This document shows positions 1 to 6,539 of a stretch of DNA of 10,560 bases, in pieces; the stretch's first letter is position 1, and each line of letters starts with the position of its first letter. The DNA comes from Pseudomonadota bacterium (GTDB lineage Bacteria; Bdellovibrionota; Oligoflexia; Oligoflexales; Oligoflexaceae). Where the stretch lies: NCBI GenBank assembly GCA_029556045.1, contig JAKQGS010000471.1, positions 1 through 10,560 on the forward strand, given 5' to 3'. The position numbers were made by a program, and so were the translations under genes. Under the pieces are notes generated by a model. It worked only from the letters and a program-made list of their open reading frames with translations. It did no database searches and was not told the origin of the DNA.

Positions 1-648
1 GCAACCAATCAAACACCGCGCGAAAATTTTTTGAAAAATTGGCTCCCAAAACCAAGCGAATTGAATTTCGGCGACCGAGATGATGCATCCACCCAAGCCC
101 CCCGATATGAGGGAAGTTTGGTGCTTGATCCGTTAAATGGAGACCCGCGCACTGTTTCTCTTGACTTTCAGCAGATCGACGATCTTTTCGATATCCCGCT
201 GCGTCTCCGCAAAGTGTTGAAACACCAAACTGGCATAGTTCGCCTTGCCATTGAAGAAGGAAAACTCATGCTCATCTCTCTAACGGGTCATCCCTACCTG
301 AGGGCCTGCCTTTTCCGGGGATTGCAGAACTCCCGTTCCTTGGAACTTCTCAAGCGGATCATGGCAGCTGAATCTCTATCCCGTGAGATCGTCATTGAGC
401 TCAAAACGAATGTCGTCCCTCGAGGAATATCAGCCGAACGTTACCAAAACACGATCGTCTGGCAGAAACCCAAGCTGACTCTTGCGCGAACTCTGAACGA
501 AGACGCCAGCTTCGGTCCCCCGCCAACCGGGGCTGAAATCGATGATGAGCACGCACAAAAATCGCGCCGTCGCGACAGCATGGCCGTTCGCGAACTTGAA
601 CAGACACCGGGATTTACCAAACCTCTCCGCGGTCACGTTCTGAATTGA
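1..648 (+). CDS. Hypothetical protein, 5' end outside window
   Basis: The frame is open from base 1 to a TGA at 646-648. The first start-like codon is a TTG at 31 with no Shine-Dalgarno sequence before it, and the coding frame continues upstream of it, so I read this as a gene cut by the window edge, with 215 codons visible. I do not recognise the family. The middle (about 120-420) looks like a compact folded domain with alternating hydrophobic residues. The last third is hydrophilic and probably disordered, with an acidic stretch followed by a basic KSRRR run. I see no signal peptide, membrane segment or catalytic motif in the visible part, so it is probably cytoplasmic. The convergent terminator at 707-741 lies about 60 nt past the stop. 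It could be a false frame, but the length and lack of a better overlapping frame favour a real gene. Confidence 0.6.
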   Translation, partial: ATNQTPRENFLKNWLPKPSELNFGDRDDASTQAPRYEGSLVLDPLNGDPRTVSLDFQQIDDLFDIPLRLRKVLKHQTGIVRLAIEEGKLMLISLTGHPYLRACLFRGLQNSRSLELLKRIMAAESLSREIVIELKTNVVPRGISAERYQNTIVWQKPKLTLARTLNEDASFGPPPTGAEIDDEHAQKSRRRDSMAVRELEQTPGFTKPLRGHVLN

Positions 649-706
649 TTTTAAATAGGGTCTTCCGCCAAATCTCAAGGTACACCACTGATTCTGCGAG
701 ATACCT

Positions 707-741
707 AAAATAGAAAACCCCCGCTTCAATCAGCGGGGGTT
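707..741 (-). terminator. Intrinsic terminator, convergent junction
   Basis: A perfect 10-bp GC-rich stem (AACCCCCGCT at 716-725 with AGCGGGGGTT at 732-741) has a 6-nt loop. Read on the minus strand the stem is followed by TTTTCTATTTTAGG, a good U-tract, so it should end the minus-strand cluster just after the small gene that stops at 759. On the plus strand it is followed only by TTCATCG, so it is a weaker stop for the gene ending at 648, though it may act in both directions. Confidence 0.87.
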
Positions 742-758
742 CATCGATTCGCCGTCAA

Positions 759-965
759 TCACTCACCGTATTCGTCGGTCTCGTCCAAAAAGTCCACAAA
801 CTTGAAGTTTGCCAGCTCTTTGCCGGGGATTAGTTTCATGTCACCATCGTTGGCGGAATCATCTTCCAAAGCCGCCAGGTAATAGCCGCCCTGATCATCC
901 GGATGGTAGTTGATGATTTGCCACATCTGTTTGTTGTTCCGGTCAAATACCCGAAATGGAATCAT
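759..965 (-). CDS. Small acidic hypothetical protein (68 aa)
   Basis: I chose the ATG at 965 because AAAGGTG (975-981) lies 9 nt before it; a TTG at 986 would add 7 residues but has no ribosome site. The 68-residue product has no signal peptide, membrane segment or cysteine. It starts with an aromatic/basic stretch (MIPFRVFDRNNKQMWQI), goes through a Gly-Tyr-Tyr strand-like part and ends in a strongly acidic tail (DFLDETDEYGE). I do not recognise the family. It is the last gene of the minus-strand cluster, 76 nt after the GT9 stop and directly before the terminator at 707-741, so it may be co-transcribed with the M16/GT9 genes or have its own promoter in the gap; I could not identify one. The ribosome site, compact size and terminator support it being real, but the function is unknown. 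Confidence 0.66.
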   Translation of the reverse strand: MIPFRVFDRNNKQMWQIINYHPDDQGGYYLAALEDDSANDGDMKLIPGKELANFKFVDFLDETDEYGE

Positions 966-1041
966 AACGTCAGACACCTTTCTCAAAAAAACACAAAGTA
1001 CGATCTCCCATATCTGCCACAGCTGGCTTCAGTTTTCACCC

Positions 1042-2088
1042 TTAAATTAAACCTCTGATTTCTTTCCAGTTTTTCACGACTTGCACATCCTGGCGCCAAC
1101 GGGACTGCCGTTGCACCTCCCTTTTGAGTGCCTGCAAGCCGGCCCATACGGACTCTATGCTCAGATCAGCCATCGCGGTGGAGGGTGACGTTACTTGCGT
1201 GGGACTTTGTATACCCTGATGCCTCTGATTCATGGGGCACCAGGCTCGTAACGACGTTGGGCCATGAAGCTGATAGGAGCAGATACCGGCCGCTACCGCC
1301 ACATGGCTGGGTCCGTTGGAATTCCCCACAAAAAGGTCGCAGTTGGCGATCAGGGCCGCCAGCTCACGAAAACTGGTTTTATAGGCTTTGATGGTGGGAT
1401 TTTTGGTCATGCCCATCACCGCATCAATCACCGGCTCTTCCCCAGGCCCCCAAATCCATATCACCGTAGCTCCCCATTCTTTAACCAGGATATCTGCCAA
1501 TTGCGCATAGGATGCCAGCGGCCACTGCCGGACCTCCCGCCGGTGAGTGGGGCTGAGCACCACACGCAGAGGTGCCTGCTGAAACTCCGGCAACTCCCGG
1601 ACCATCGCCTGAAGGGGCTCCAGATGCACCTCGGACCATGGGATATCGAGGGCGATATCATCGCTCACCACACCCAATTCCCGAAGGAGCCGGAACTTGT
1701 CCCGCACGATATAATCATCACCACCGGCCCGGGGAACCAAGTGGGTGTAGGCCAAAGAACGGCGGGACGCAAAAGCCAGGCGCTGGGGGGCACCAGAAAA
1801 AAGTGTGTAGAGGGCACTGCGGGGATTGGCCATGAAATCCACAACGATATCGTAGCGCTGCTCCCGAATATGGCGCAGCAACTCCACTTCCGTCCAAAGA
1901 CTCTGGGGATCGTAATAATGCACATGATCAAGGTATGGGCTGTCTGCCAGGATGAGGTTGCCCATCGGATGCGTGAGAAAATCCACCTGCGCGTCCGGAA
2001 ATTTTTGCCGCACCGCCCGGATCGCTGGGGTGGTTAATAGGATGTCACCGAGCTGCCGCAGTTGGGTCAGAAGAATTTTTTTGGACAT
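1042..2088 (-). CDS. Glycosyltransferase family 9, LPS heptosyltransferase-like
   Basis: This 348-residue protein has the GT9 (WaaC/WaaF) layout: two Rossmann-type halves, usual length about 330-350. The N-terminal motif QLGDILLTTPAIRAVRQKFP (residues 12-31) contains the Asp of the GT9 acceptor site. The C-terminal half carries VGNSNGPSHVAVAAG (254-268), matching the family's D/N-S-G-x-x-H-x-A-A sugar-nucleotide loop, then HGPTSLRAW (275-283). GT9 enzymes are cytoplasmic or peripheral to the inner membrane and transfer heptose from ADP-heptose to the LPS inner core; that is family knowledge, and the exact donor and acceptor here are unproven. The tail from about residue 322 is very basic and could contact membrane or LPS. 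The ATG at 2088 lies 15 nt after the stop of the M16-like gene, so the two are probably co-transcribed. No strong Shine-Dalgarno sequence precedes it, which suggests translational coupling. I cannot tell heptosyltransferase I, II or III apart, so no symbol is given. Confidence 0.9.
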   Translation of the reverse strand: MSKKILLTQLRQLGDILLTTPAIRAVRQKFPDAQVDFLTHPMGNLILADSPYLDHVHYYDPQSLWTEVELLRHIREQRYDIVVDFMANPRSALYTLFSGAPQRLAFASRRSLAYTHLVPRAGGDDYIVRDKFRLLRELGVVSDDIALDIPWSEVHLEPLQAMVRELPEFQQAPLRVVLSPTHRREVRQWPLASYAQLADILVKEWGATVIWIWGPGEEPVIDAVMGMTKNPTIKAYKTSFRELAALIANCDLFVGNSNGPSHVAVAAGICSYQLHGPTSLRAWCPMNQRHQGIQSPTQVTSPSTAMADLSIESVWAGLQALKREVQRQSRWRQDVQVVKNWKEIRGLI

Positions 2089-2103
2089 GGATGCGCACCA
2101 TTG

Positions 2104-3516
2104 TTATGGGAGGGGGCCAAAACCCGGTTCCTTCAGTTTAATTTCCCGCACCGGGCCGTATTTCTTTAAAGCTTCCCGAATTTCGGACGCCTTGCCGATG
2201 ACCACCAACCGCAAGGATTCCCGTGGGAAATATTGGCGGATCAAAGCGTTGGCTTGTTTCGCGGTCACCGCGTCGACCTGCTGTTCAAACTGATCGATCA
2301 TCTCACGGCCGAGGCCGTAGATATAAAAGTTAGATAACAGGGTCGCCAACTGGGCGGACGTCTCAAAATCCGGGGGAAACTGCCCCTTGAGGTAGGTGCG
2401 GCTGGCGGTCATATCGCGATCATCCGGACCTTTGTCATGGAATCGATGGTAGACCTCCAGTGCTTTGTCGATCGCCTGGATGGTGGTGGCCGTCTTGGTA
2501 AAGGTCGACATCACAAAAGTACCACCGTCCTTGAGGGGACGGAAGTTGCTGCTGGCCCCATAAGAAAGCCCACTTTTAAAGCGCAGTTCCTGCATCAGCC
2601 ATGAGGTAAACTTTCCCCCCAACGTGGCATTGACGACCCGCAGACTCTGCAATTGGGGAAAACTTCGCGATACCCCGGCACCACCCAATATAAAAGTCGA
2701 TTCCTGCGCGTCCGGCTTGTCCACCAGCAACACCTGGAACCCCTTTGTTAAAGCCGGCACCATATCCGTCACACCCTCTGGGCGGGGCAGAGTTTGCTTC
2801 CACCCACCCAAGAGTTTTTCGATACGCTCCTTCATCGGGGCAATCTTAAAATCCCCCACCACCATGATCGCTGTGTTAGTCGGGCCATAATGCTGCCGGT
2901 AAAAGGTCCGGACATCCGACAAATCCATCTCTTGGAGGGATTTTTCATGGCCGATAACGGCATTCCCATAGGAATGGCGACCAAAGATCATGCGATTGAA
3001 ATAAGCGCCGATCACGTCACGGGGGCTATCCTTGGCCTGCAAGACCTCCTGACCAAGTCGGGTTTTCAAATGACTAAAATCCCCGGCCGGAAATTGAGGA
3101 ACCATCACCAATTGGCTCAATACATCCAAAATTTTGTCCTGGTGCTGAGCGGCAAATGTGGCGGAGAAGGACGCCGCATCCGGCACGACGCTGACATCCA
3201 ACTCGACCCCGTGCAACTCCAGAATCCGATCAAATTCCTCATGGGGATAACGCTGAGTCCCCAGCGCCAGAGTTTGCGCGGTCAGGTATGCCAGACCCTC
3301 ACGTTCTCCATCACTGCGGGACCCTGCCAAAACCGTCGCAGTCACACTGATCAGCGGCACATCGGACTGGGGCATCAGGTATATGGTCAGGCCATTGGTC
3401 AGCACATGCTTTTCAAAATCCGGCAAACGAAATCCCGCATAAGCAGGAGAACCACCCAAGGCAGCTACCAACATCACCCACAAAGCCATAAGACCACGCG
3501 TCATAACCTGGCTCAT
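2104..3516 (-). CDS. M16 peptidase-like protein, catalytically degenerate chain
   Basis: The ATG at 3516 overlaps the TGA of the upstream M16 gene as ATGA and has GAGGAGGG 6 nt before it, so this start is preferred to the in-frame TTG at 3552. The 470-residue product begins with a Sec signal peptide (hydrophobic core about residues 9-21, likely cleavage after PAYA at 27). The M16 N-domain follows (about 35-190), then the C-domain (about 195-380). The zinc motif HxxEH is lost: the aligned segment reads GLAYLTAQ (74-81), with Tyr, Ala and Gln in place of His, Glu and His. The C-domain keeps the substrate-binding pair expected of a non-catalytic M16B partner, R312 and Y319, in ELRFKSGLSYG. This fits known two-chain M16B peptidases, where one chain supplies the zinc site and the other the Arg/Tyr pair. 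It is probably periplasmic and pairs with its coupled neighbour. It ends 15 nt before the GT9 gene. Confidence 0.92.
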   Translation of the reverse strand: MSQVMTRGLMALWVMLVAALGGSPAYAGFRLPDFEKHVLTNGLTIYLMPQSDVPLISVTATVLAGSRSDGEREGLAYLTAQTLALGTQRYPHEEFDRILELHGVELDVSVVPDAASFSATFAAQHQDKILDVLSQLVMVPQFPAGDFSHLKTRLGQEVLQAKDSPRDVIGAYFNRMIFGRHSYGNAVIGHEKSLQEMDLSDVRTFYRQHYGPTNTAIMVVGDFKIAPMKERIEKLLGGWKQTLPRPEGVTDMVPALTKGFQVLLVDKPDAQESTFILGGAGVSRSFPQLQSLRVVNATLGGKFTSWLMQELRFKSGLSYGASSNFRPLKDGGTFVMSTFTKTATTIQAIDKALEVYHRFHDKGPDDRDMTASRTYLKGQFPPDFETSAQLATLLSNFYIYGLGREMIDQFEQQVDAVTAKQANALIRQYFPRESLRLVVIGKASEIREALKKYGPVREIKLKEPGFGPLP

Positions 3517-4856
3517 GCGCCGCCCTCCTCTTTTGATGCCGGCACCAACCAACCCACCGTCCGTCGAGCCGGAACCAGGTACTGCCTCGCCACACGCAGA
3601 ATATCCGCGGCCGATATTTTGGCAACCCTGTCCGGATAGGCAAACAGCTGCCGATAATCATCGTAAAACACCGCAAAATCCCCCAATGCCTGCGCTTTGC
3701 CATTGATGGTTTCCAGCGTTTGAAAAAAGTTCAGTTGCAAGCGATTTTTAACCATCTGCAGCTCTTCGTCGCTGACACCACCCTTCAGCAGCAGAGCCAG
3801 TTGATCATCCACGTTTTTTTCGATATCGCTGCGTTTCGCACCGGTCACACCCTCCACATAGAGGGTTAACAGACCGGGGTCGAAGTTTTTGCTGGTCCAC
3901 AGTTCAACCGTGGTGGCCAGTTTTCCTTTTTCCACCAGCGACTGATAGAAACGGGACACCTTACCTTTGGCCAGAATCTGAGCCAACATTTCCACCGCCA
4001 GAAGATCCGCGTGTTTGGTTTCCGGGACATGCCAGGCCATCCCCAAAAGCGGCGATGTGACACCCGGACGCTGCACTTCGATCCGACGCTCGCCAGTTTG
4101 CTCCGGCTCCTGGGTCCGTACCTTGGGGGGCTCGGGACCACGGGGTATCGCCGCAAAATATTTTTGCGCCAAAGTCTTCACCTGACTGAGTTTAATATCC
4201 CCGACAATAACCACCACAGCGTTATTCGGTGCATAATAGATGCGGTGATAGTCCTTGAGATCCTGCATCGTCCACCCTTTGATGTCCGCATCAAAACCAA
4301 TGACCGGCCATTGGTAAGGATGAGCACGAAAGGCCGCCCCCTCCAGTTCCTCAAATAGAATTTGTGAGGGAGTGTTCTCGTAGCCAGTGCTTTTTTCACT
4401 GGCTACCACCTGCCGTTCACTTTCTACCACTTTGGGATCAAAACGCAGATGGGCAATGCGGTCGGCTTCCAACTCAAATACCGTATTCAAGGCGGACGCT
4501 GGAAACCAATTGGTATACACGGTCACATCCGAGGTTGTGTAAGCATTGTTAGCCCCTCCGGCTGCTTCCATAACCCTGTCAAACTCTCCGGGCGCAAACT
4601 TTTTTGATCCATTAAACATCATGTGTTCAAAAAAATGGGATAAGCCGGTAATACCGGGGCGTTCGTTGCGGGCCCCCACCCGCCAGAAGGTGTACATATT
4701 GGCGTTGGGAATACCATGATCTTCCACCACCAGAAACCGCATGCCGTTTTTCAGGGTAAATGTCTGAACTTCTTTTTCCTGAAAGGCACCCTGCAACGGG
4801 AAAGAAATAAATGCCGCTATGGCAACCAAACATCTGGAAACCACCAACCGTCCCAT
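3513..4856 (-). CDS. M16 family zinc metallopeptidase, active-type chain
   Basis: An exported M16B-type zinc peptidase of 447 residues. I chose the ATG at 4856 because AAAGGAGG lies 4 nt before it and a classic Sec signal peptide begins there (MGRLVVSRCLVAIAAFISF, likely cut near residue 24). An in-frame ATG at 4931 would add 25 residues. The inverted zinc motif HFFEH is at 74-78 in GLSHFFEHMMFNG, and the distal Glu ligand is E154 in ESERQVVASE, 76 residues later, as in the family. HPYQWPVIG (179-187) and the C-domain from about 205 also fit M16. At the position of the Arg/Tyr substrate pair it has V308 and T315, so it seems unable to complete the binding site alone. The next gene keeps R/Y but lost the zinc motif, so the two probably form a heterodimer in the periplasm that degrades peptides or processes envelope proteins. 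It heads the minus-strand cluster, after the terminators that close the sigma unit. Confidence 0.93.
   Translation of the reverse strand: MGRLVVSRCLVAIAAFISFPLQGAFQEKEVQTFTLKNGMRFLVVEDHGIPNANMYTFWRVGARNERPGITGLSHFFEHMMFNGSKKFAPGEFDRVMEAAGGANNAYTTSDVTVYTNWFPASALNTVFELEADRIAHLRFDPKVVESERQVVASEKSTGYENTPSQILFEELEGAAFRAHPYQWPVIGFDADIKGWTMQDLKDYHRIYYAPNNAVVVIVGDIKLSQVKTLAQKYFAAIPRGPEPPKVRTQEPEQTGERRIEVQRPGVTSPLLGMAWHVPETKHADLLAVEMLAQILAKGKVSRFYQSLVEKGKLATTVELWTSKNFDPGLLTLYVEGVTGAKRSDIEKNVDDQLALLLKGGVSDEELQMVKNRLQLNFFQTLETINGKAQALGDFAVFYDDYRQLFAYPDRVAKISAADILRVARQYLVPARRTVGWLVPASKEEGGA
3523..3530 (-). promoter_or_regulatory. Ribosome binding site of degenerate M16 gene
   Basis: GAGGAGGG on the minus strand lies 6 nt before the ATG at 3516, inside the 3' end of the upstream M16 gene. 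It decides the start and, with the ATGA overlap, points to coupled translation giving similar amounts of the two chains. Confidence 0.8.
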
Positions 4857-4929
4857 CCTTCCTCCTTTGCGGGTCGCAAAAAATCTCGTCATTAGGGGAT
4901 TCATACAACCATAATTCACCTGATTCGTC

Positions 4930-4958
4930 ATCCTATCCCTCGTTAATCAGGGCTCCAA
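4930..4958 (-). promoter_or_regulatory. Possible sigma-70 promoter for M16/GT9 cluster
   Basis: On the minus strand TTGGAG (4958-4953) is followed after 17 nt by TAGGAT (4935-4930), 3/6 and 4/6 matches to the sigma-70 consensus. It lies just after the terminator of the upstream unit and before the ribosome site at 4861-4868. If used, the transcript would start past the ATG at 4931 and support the start at 4856. The match is weak and the call is tentative. Confidence 0.22.
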
Positions 4959-4960
4959 AC

Positions 4961-4990
4961 AATAAAAAAAGCAGCTCGTGAAAGCTGCTT
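4961..4990 (-). terminator. Intrinsic terminator of sigma/anti-sigma unit
   Basis: An 8-bp stem, AAGCAGCT (4969-4976) with AGCTGCTT (4983-4990) and a 6-nt loop, is followed on the minus strand by a long U-tract (TTTTTTTATT, from the A-run at 4961-4970). It has the form of a strong Rho-independent terminator and separates the anti-sigma gene from the M16 gene. Confidence 0.88.
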
Positions 4991-5017
4991 CTTGCTTCAA
5001 TCATTTAGATTCACAAA

Positions 5018-5039
5018 AGCAATGCGTTACGGCATTGCT
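5018..5039 (-). terminator. First, weaker hairpin after anti-sigma gene
   Basis: AGCAATGC (5018-5025) pairs with GCATTGCT (5032-5039) around a 6-nt loop. On the minus strand it lies 13 nt past the TAA of the anti-sigma gene and is followed by TTTGTGA, a short U-tract. It may be a leading terminator or a 3'-end-protecting hairpin before the stronger one at 4961-4990. Confidence 0.55.
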
Positions 5040-5052
5040 AAAAACATCGGAC

Positions 5053-5907
5053 TTAAAAATTCATCATAGACTTTGCAAAGTCCGCCAGCTCCGGCGCGCT
5101 GCGGTGTCCGATCACCATACCTACCACGCTATCTGCCACCTGCCAGGTCACCACATTGACCTTGTCAGAGCCATAGGCCTGATAGAGAAGTCCCTTATAG
5201 TTACCAGGTTCAGCGTTTGGCAGCTGCTTCAACGATCCCTCGTACATAAAGAAAAAAAGTTTCTCCTGAATACCTGCATTCGTAAACTGCGCCGCCGCGA
5301 TCTTGGCTGTATCGTAGTCGATAATGGTGGCCCCTTCCGGCTGCCAGGTCTCCACAGGGGACTTTAGATTTGGCACCCGGAACCCAAGTTCGGGATAAGA
5401 ATTAAAGTAGTCCTGGATTTCCTTCAGGTTATTGGTGGGGAAATCCAAACGGCCGTCAGGATCTTCTTCCATCGCGATCGCTTCATACATCAGGGTGTCG
5501 AGAGGGCGAAACGTCTGTTTTTTGGCTGGGGTCACATAGTATACAACCGCGAAAATACCCGCCAGAATCAAGGCCAGAATGCCAATGCGACGTCCCATGT
5601 TGCCCCAGAACTCCCATCGCCCCAGTTTTTCGATATTATGGGCTTCATGGGTCGCACGGGATGCATCATCCTCAACCAGCACACGCAGCGCGTGCAACTG
5701 GCTTTCATCAAGCACGAGCCCCTGCAGGGAGAGCTGCAAATGACCGCGGGCCGAACGAAAGCGCTCCGGAATGTCCTTGTATTCCGGCTTCTCGGTCAAA
5801 GCCTCAAATCGTTTCAGATCCTGGCCCCGCAACTGCTCATCCAGAAAATCAGAAAGAAAGGCGTAAAAAAAGTCTTGATCCTTCATGCTGGCAGTACTCT
5901 GCGACAT
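5053..5907 (-). CDS. Single-pass membrane anti-sigma-like protein
   Basis: The ATG at 5907 is preferred because AAAGGGGGG lies 5 nt before it; a GTG at 5910 would sit only 2 nt from it. The 284-residue product has a cytoplasmic-type N-terminal part (about 1-100) starting FLSDFLDEQLRGQDLKRFEAL, which resembles the opening of anti-sigma domains (acidic helix, 'D-x-x-L-x-x-x-x-x-x-F'). A transmembrane helix spans about 107-125 (RIGILALILAGIFAVVYYV), preceded by RR, and a roughly 155-residue C-terminal domain is predicted outside, in the periplasm. The whole protein has no cysteine, so it cannot be a zinc-binding (ZAS) anti-sigma factor. It follows the sigma gene by 26 nt, the usual order of a sigma factor and its antagonist. 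The inferred job is to hold the sigma factor at the membrane and release it on an envelope signal. The role rests on context and topology, not on a clear domain match. Confidence 0.78.
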   Translation of the reverse strand: MSQSTASMKDQDFFYAFLSDFLDEQLRGQDLKRFEALTEKPEYKDIPERFRSARGHLQLSLQGLVLDESQLHALRVLVEDDASRATHEAHNIEKLGRWEFWGNMGRRIGILALILAGIFAVVYYVTPAKKQTFRPLDTLMYEAIAMEEDPDGRLDFPTNNLKEIQDYFNSYPELGFRVPNLKSPVETWQPEGATIIDYDTAKIAAAQFTNAGIQEKLFFFMYEGSLKQLPNAEPGNYKGLLYQAYGSDKVNVVTWQVADSVVGMVIGHRSAPELADFAKSMMNF

Positions 5908-5912
5908 CACGA

Positions 5913-5921
5913 CCCCCCTTT
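5913..5921 (-). promoter_or_regulatory. Ribosome binding site of anti-sigma-like gene
   Basis: AAAGGGGGG on the minus strand lies in the 26-nt gap after the sigma gene and 5 nt before the ATG at 5907. It favours that ATG over the GTG one codon upstream. Confidence 0.7.
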
Positions 5922-5933
5922 ATGGGATAGAAT

Positions 5934-6383
5934 TTAAATCTTATTTGTAATGAGGGCCTGGCGCGCATTGACCAAATGCTGGCGCACCGCATCAGCGTTG
6001 AGGCCCATGATGTTCGCGGTTTCGTCGTGACTGAACCCGGCCTCATCGATCAAAACCAGCGCGCCACGCTCTTCAAATTTCAGAGTTTTCAAAAAATTCC
6101 CCAGGGGAGTGGTATCGGATTCCTGGGATTTCCGGTTGGTGCAGTGCTCCCAGGCCATTTTGGCCAGACGGGCACGGATCGTCGTCGAATCCTCCCGCAA
6201 CAACTCACTCAAAAGCGGTAATAATCGCTGGTATATATCCTGAACGGCACCTTGGGCGTTTGGGGTGTTCAGGAGAAGTGCAAAACAAATGCGGAGAACA
6301 AAATCAGCCTCCTGGCAGAGCTTCTCCACAAAAAAGGTGGCCATCCCCTCACTGACGCCACCTGTGCGCGCTGCTTGACCCAT
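5934..6383 (-). CDS. ECF-type RNA polymerase sigma factor (short)
   Basis: The ATG at 6383 has GAGG 6 nt before it; the ATG at 6422 would add 13 residues but has no ribosome site. The 149-residue product is short for an ECF sigma factor (usually about 160-200). Residues about 15-85 resemble sigma region 2, with GAVQDIYQRLLPLL in the place of the usual E-D-L-V-Q-E-x-F-L-R-L, then ARLAKMAWEHC in the place of A-R-N-x-x-x-D-x-x-R. Residues 97-143 are a clear region 4 helix-turn-helix: LKTLKFEERGALVLIDEAGF, then SHDETANIMGL and the recognition helix NADAVRQHLVNARQAL. The acidic Asp-Glu-Asp signature of region 2 is weak, so the protein is divergent. It would direct RNA polymerase to a small regulon under control of the next gene. 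It lies divergent from kdsB with about 156 nt between the chosen starts. Confidence 0.85.
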   Translation of the reverse strand: MGQAARTGGVSEGMATFFVEKLCQEADFVLRICFALLLNTPNAQGAVQDIYQRLLPLLSELLREDSTTIRARLAKMAWEHCTNRKSQESDTTPLGNFLKTLKFEERGALVLIDEAGFSHDETANIMGLNADAVRQHLVNARQALITNKI

Positions 6384-6539
6384 GCCCAACCTCATCTTTT
6401 GGAAATTAATGAACAATTCCATGCGCTTTATAGTAATATGGTAGCAACATCATACAGGCAGTGGCAAGATCTTGGATCAATTATTATCCAATCGATCCTT
6501 GGAACGTTCTCGCAGCTTCATAATTATAGGAGTGCCGCG
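6384..6539. other. Divergent intergenic region, sigma gene / kdsB
   Basis: This AT-rich stretch of 156 nt must hold the promoters of both the sigma unit (minus) and the kdsB operon (plus). I see AT-rich hexamers such as TATAAA read on the minus strand near 6427-6432 and TAATTATA at 6521-6528, but no well-spaced -35/-10 pair that also leaves room for the ribosome site. An 8-bp palindrome GAACGTTC is at 6502-6509. No promoter is called. Confidence 0.5.
6527..6532 (+). promoter_or_regulatory. Ribosome binding site deciding the kdsB start
   Basis: TAGGAG lies 7 nt before the GTG at 6540. It fixes the start there, although the reading frame stays open upstream to 6252 across the sigma gene. Confidence 0.75.

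Noticed and set aside
21..40. AT-rich palindrome near the window start (AATTTTTTGAAAAATT)
   Set aside because: It lies in the open frame of the first gene and can be explained by Asn/Phe/Lys codons; there is no stem GC content for a terminator.
1264..2037. Long plus-strand open frame (257 codons) over the GT9 gene
   Set aside because: It is antisense to a clear GT9 protein, has no recognisable domain and its composition is typical of a shadow frame.
2794..3639. Long plus-strand open frame (281 codons) over the M16 genes
   Set aside because: It lies opposite well-conserved M16 domains and has no family signature of its own.
4857..4931. M16 peptidase start at ATG 4931
   Set aside because: GAGGG precedes it, so it is possible, but it would put 25 residues before a complete signal peptide that starts at the ATG at 4856 with its own AAAGGAGG.
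6501..6526. ECF-like promoter for kdsB (GGAAC at 6501 with an AT-rich -10 near 6521)
   Set aside because: Transcription would start at about 6533, after the ribosome site at 6527-6532, so it could not serve the chosen start; spacing to a -10 is also poor.
6252..6539. In-frame upstream extension of kdsB (96 extra codons)
   Set aside because: It runs antisense through the sigma gene, has no KdsB similarity, and the GTG at 6540 has a well-placed TAGGAG and gives the family's usual length.
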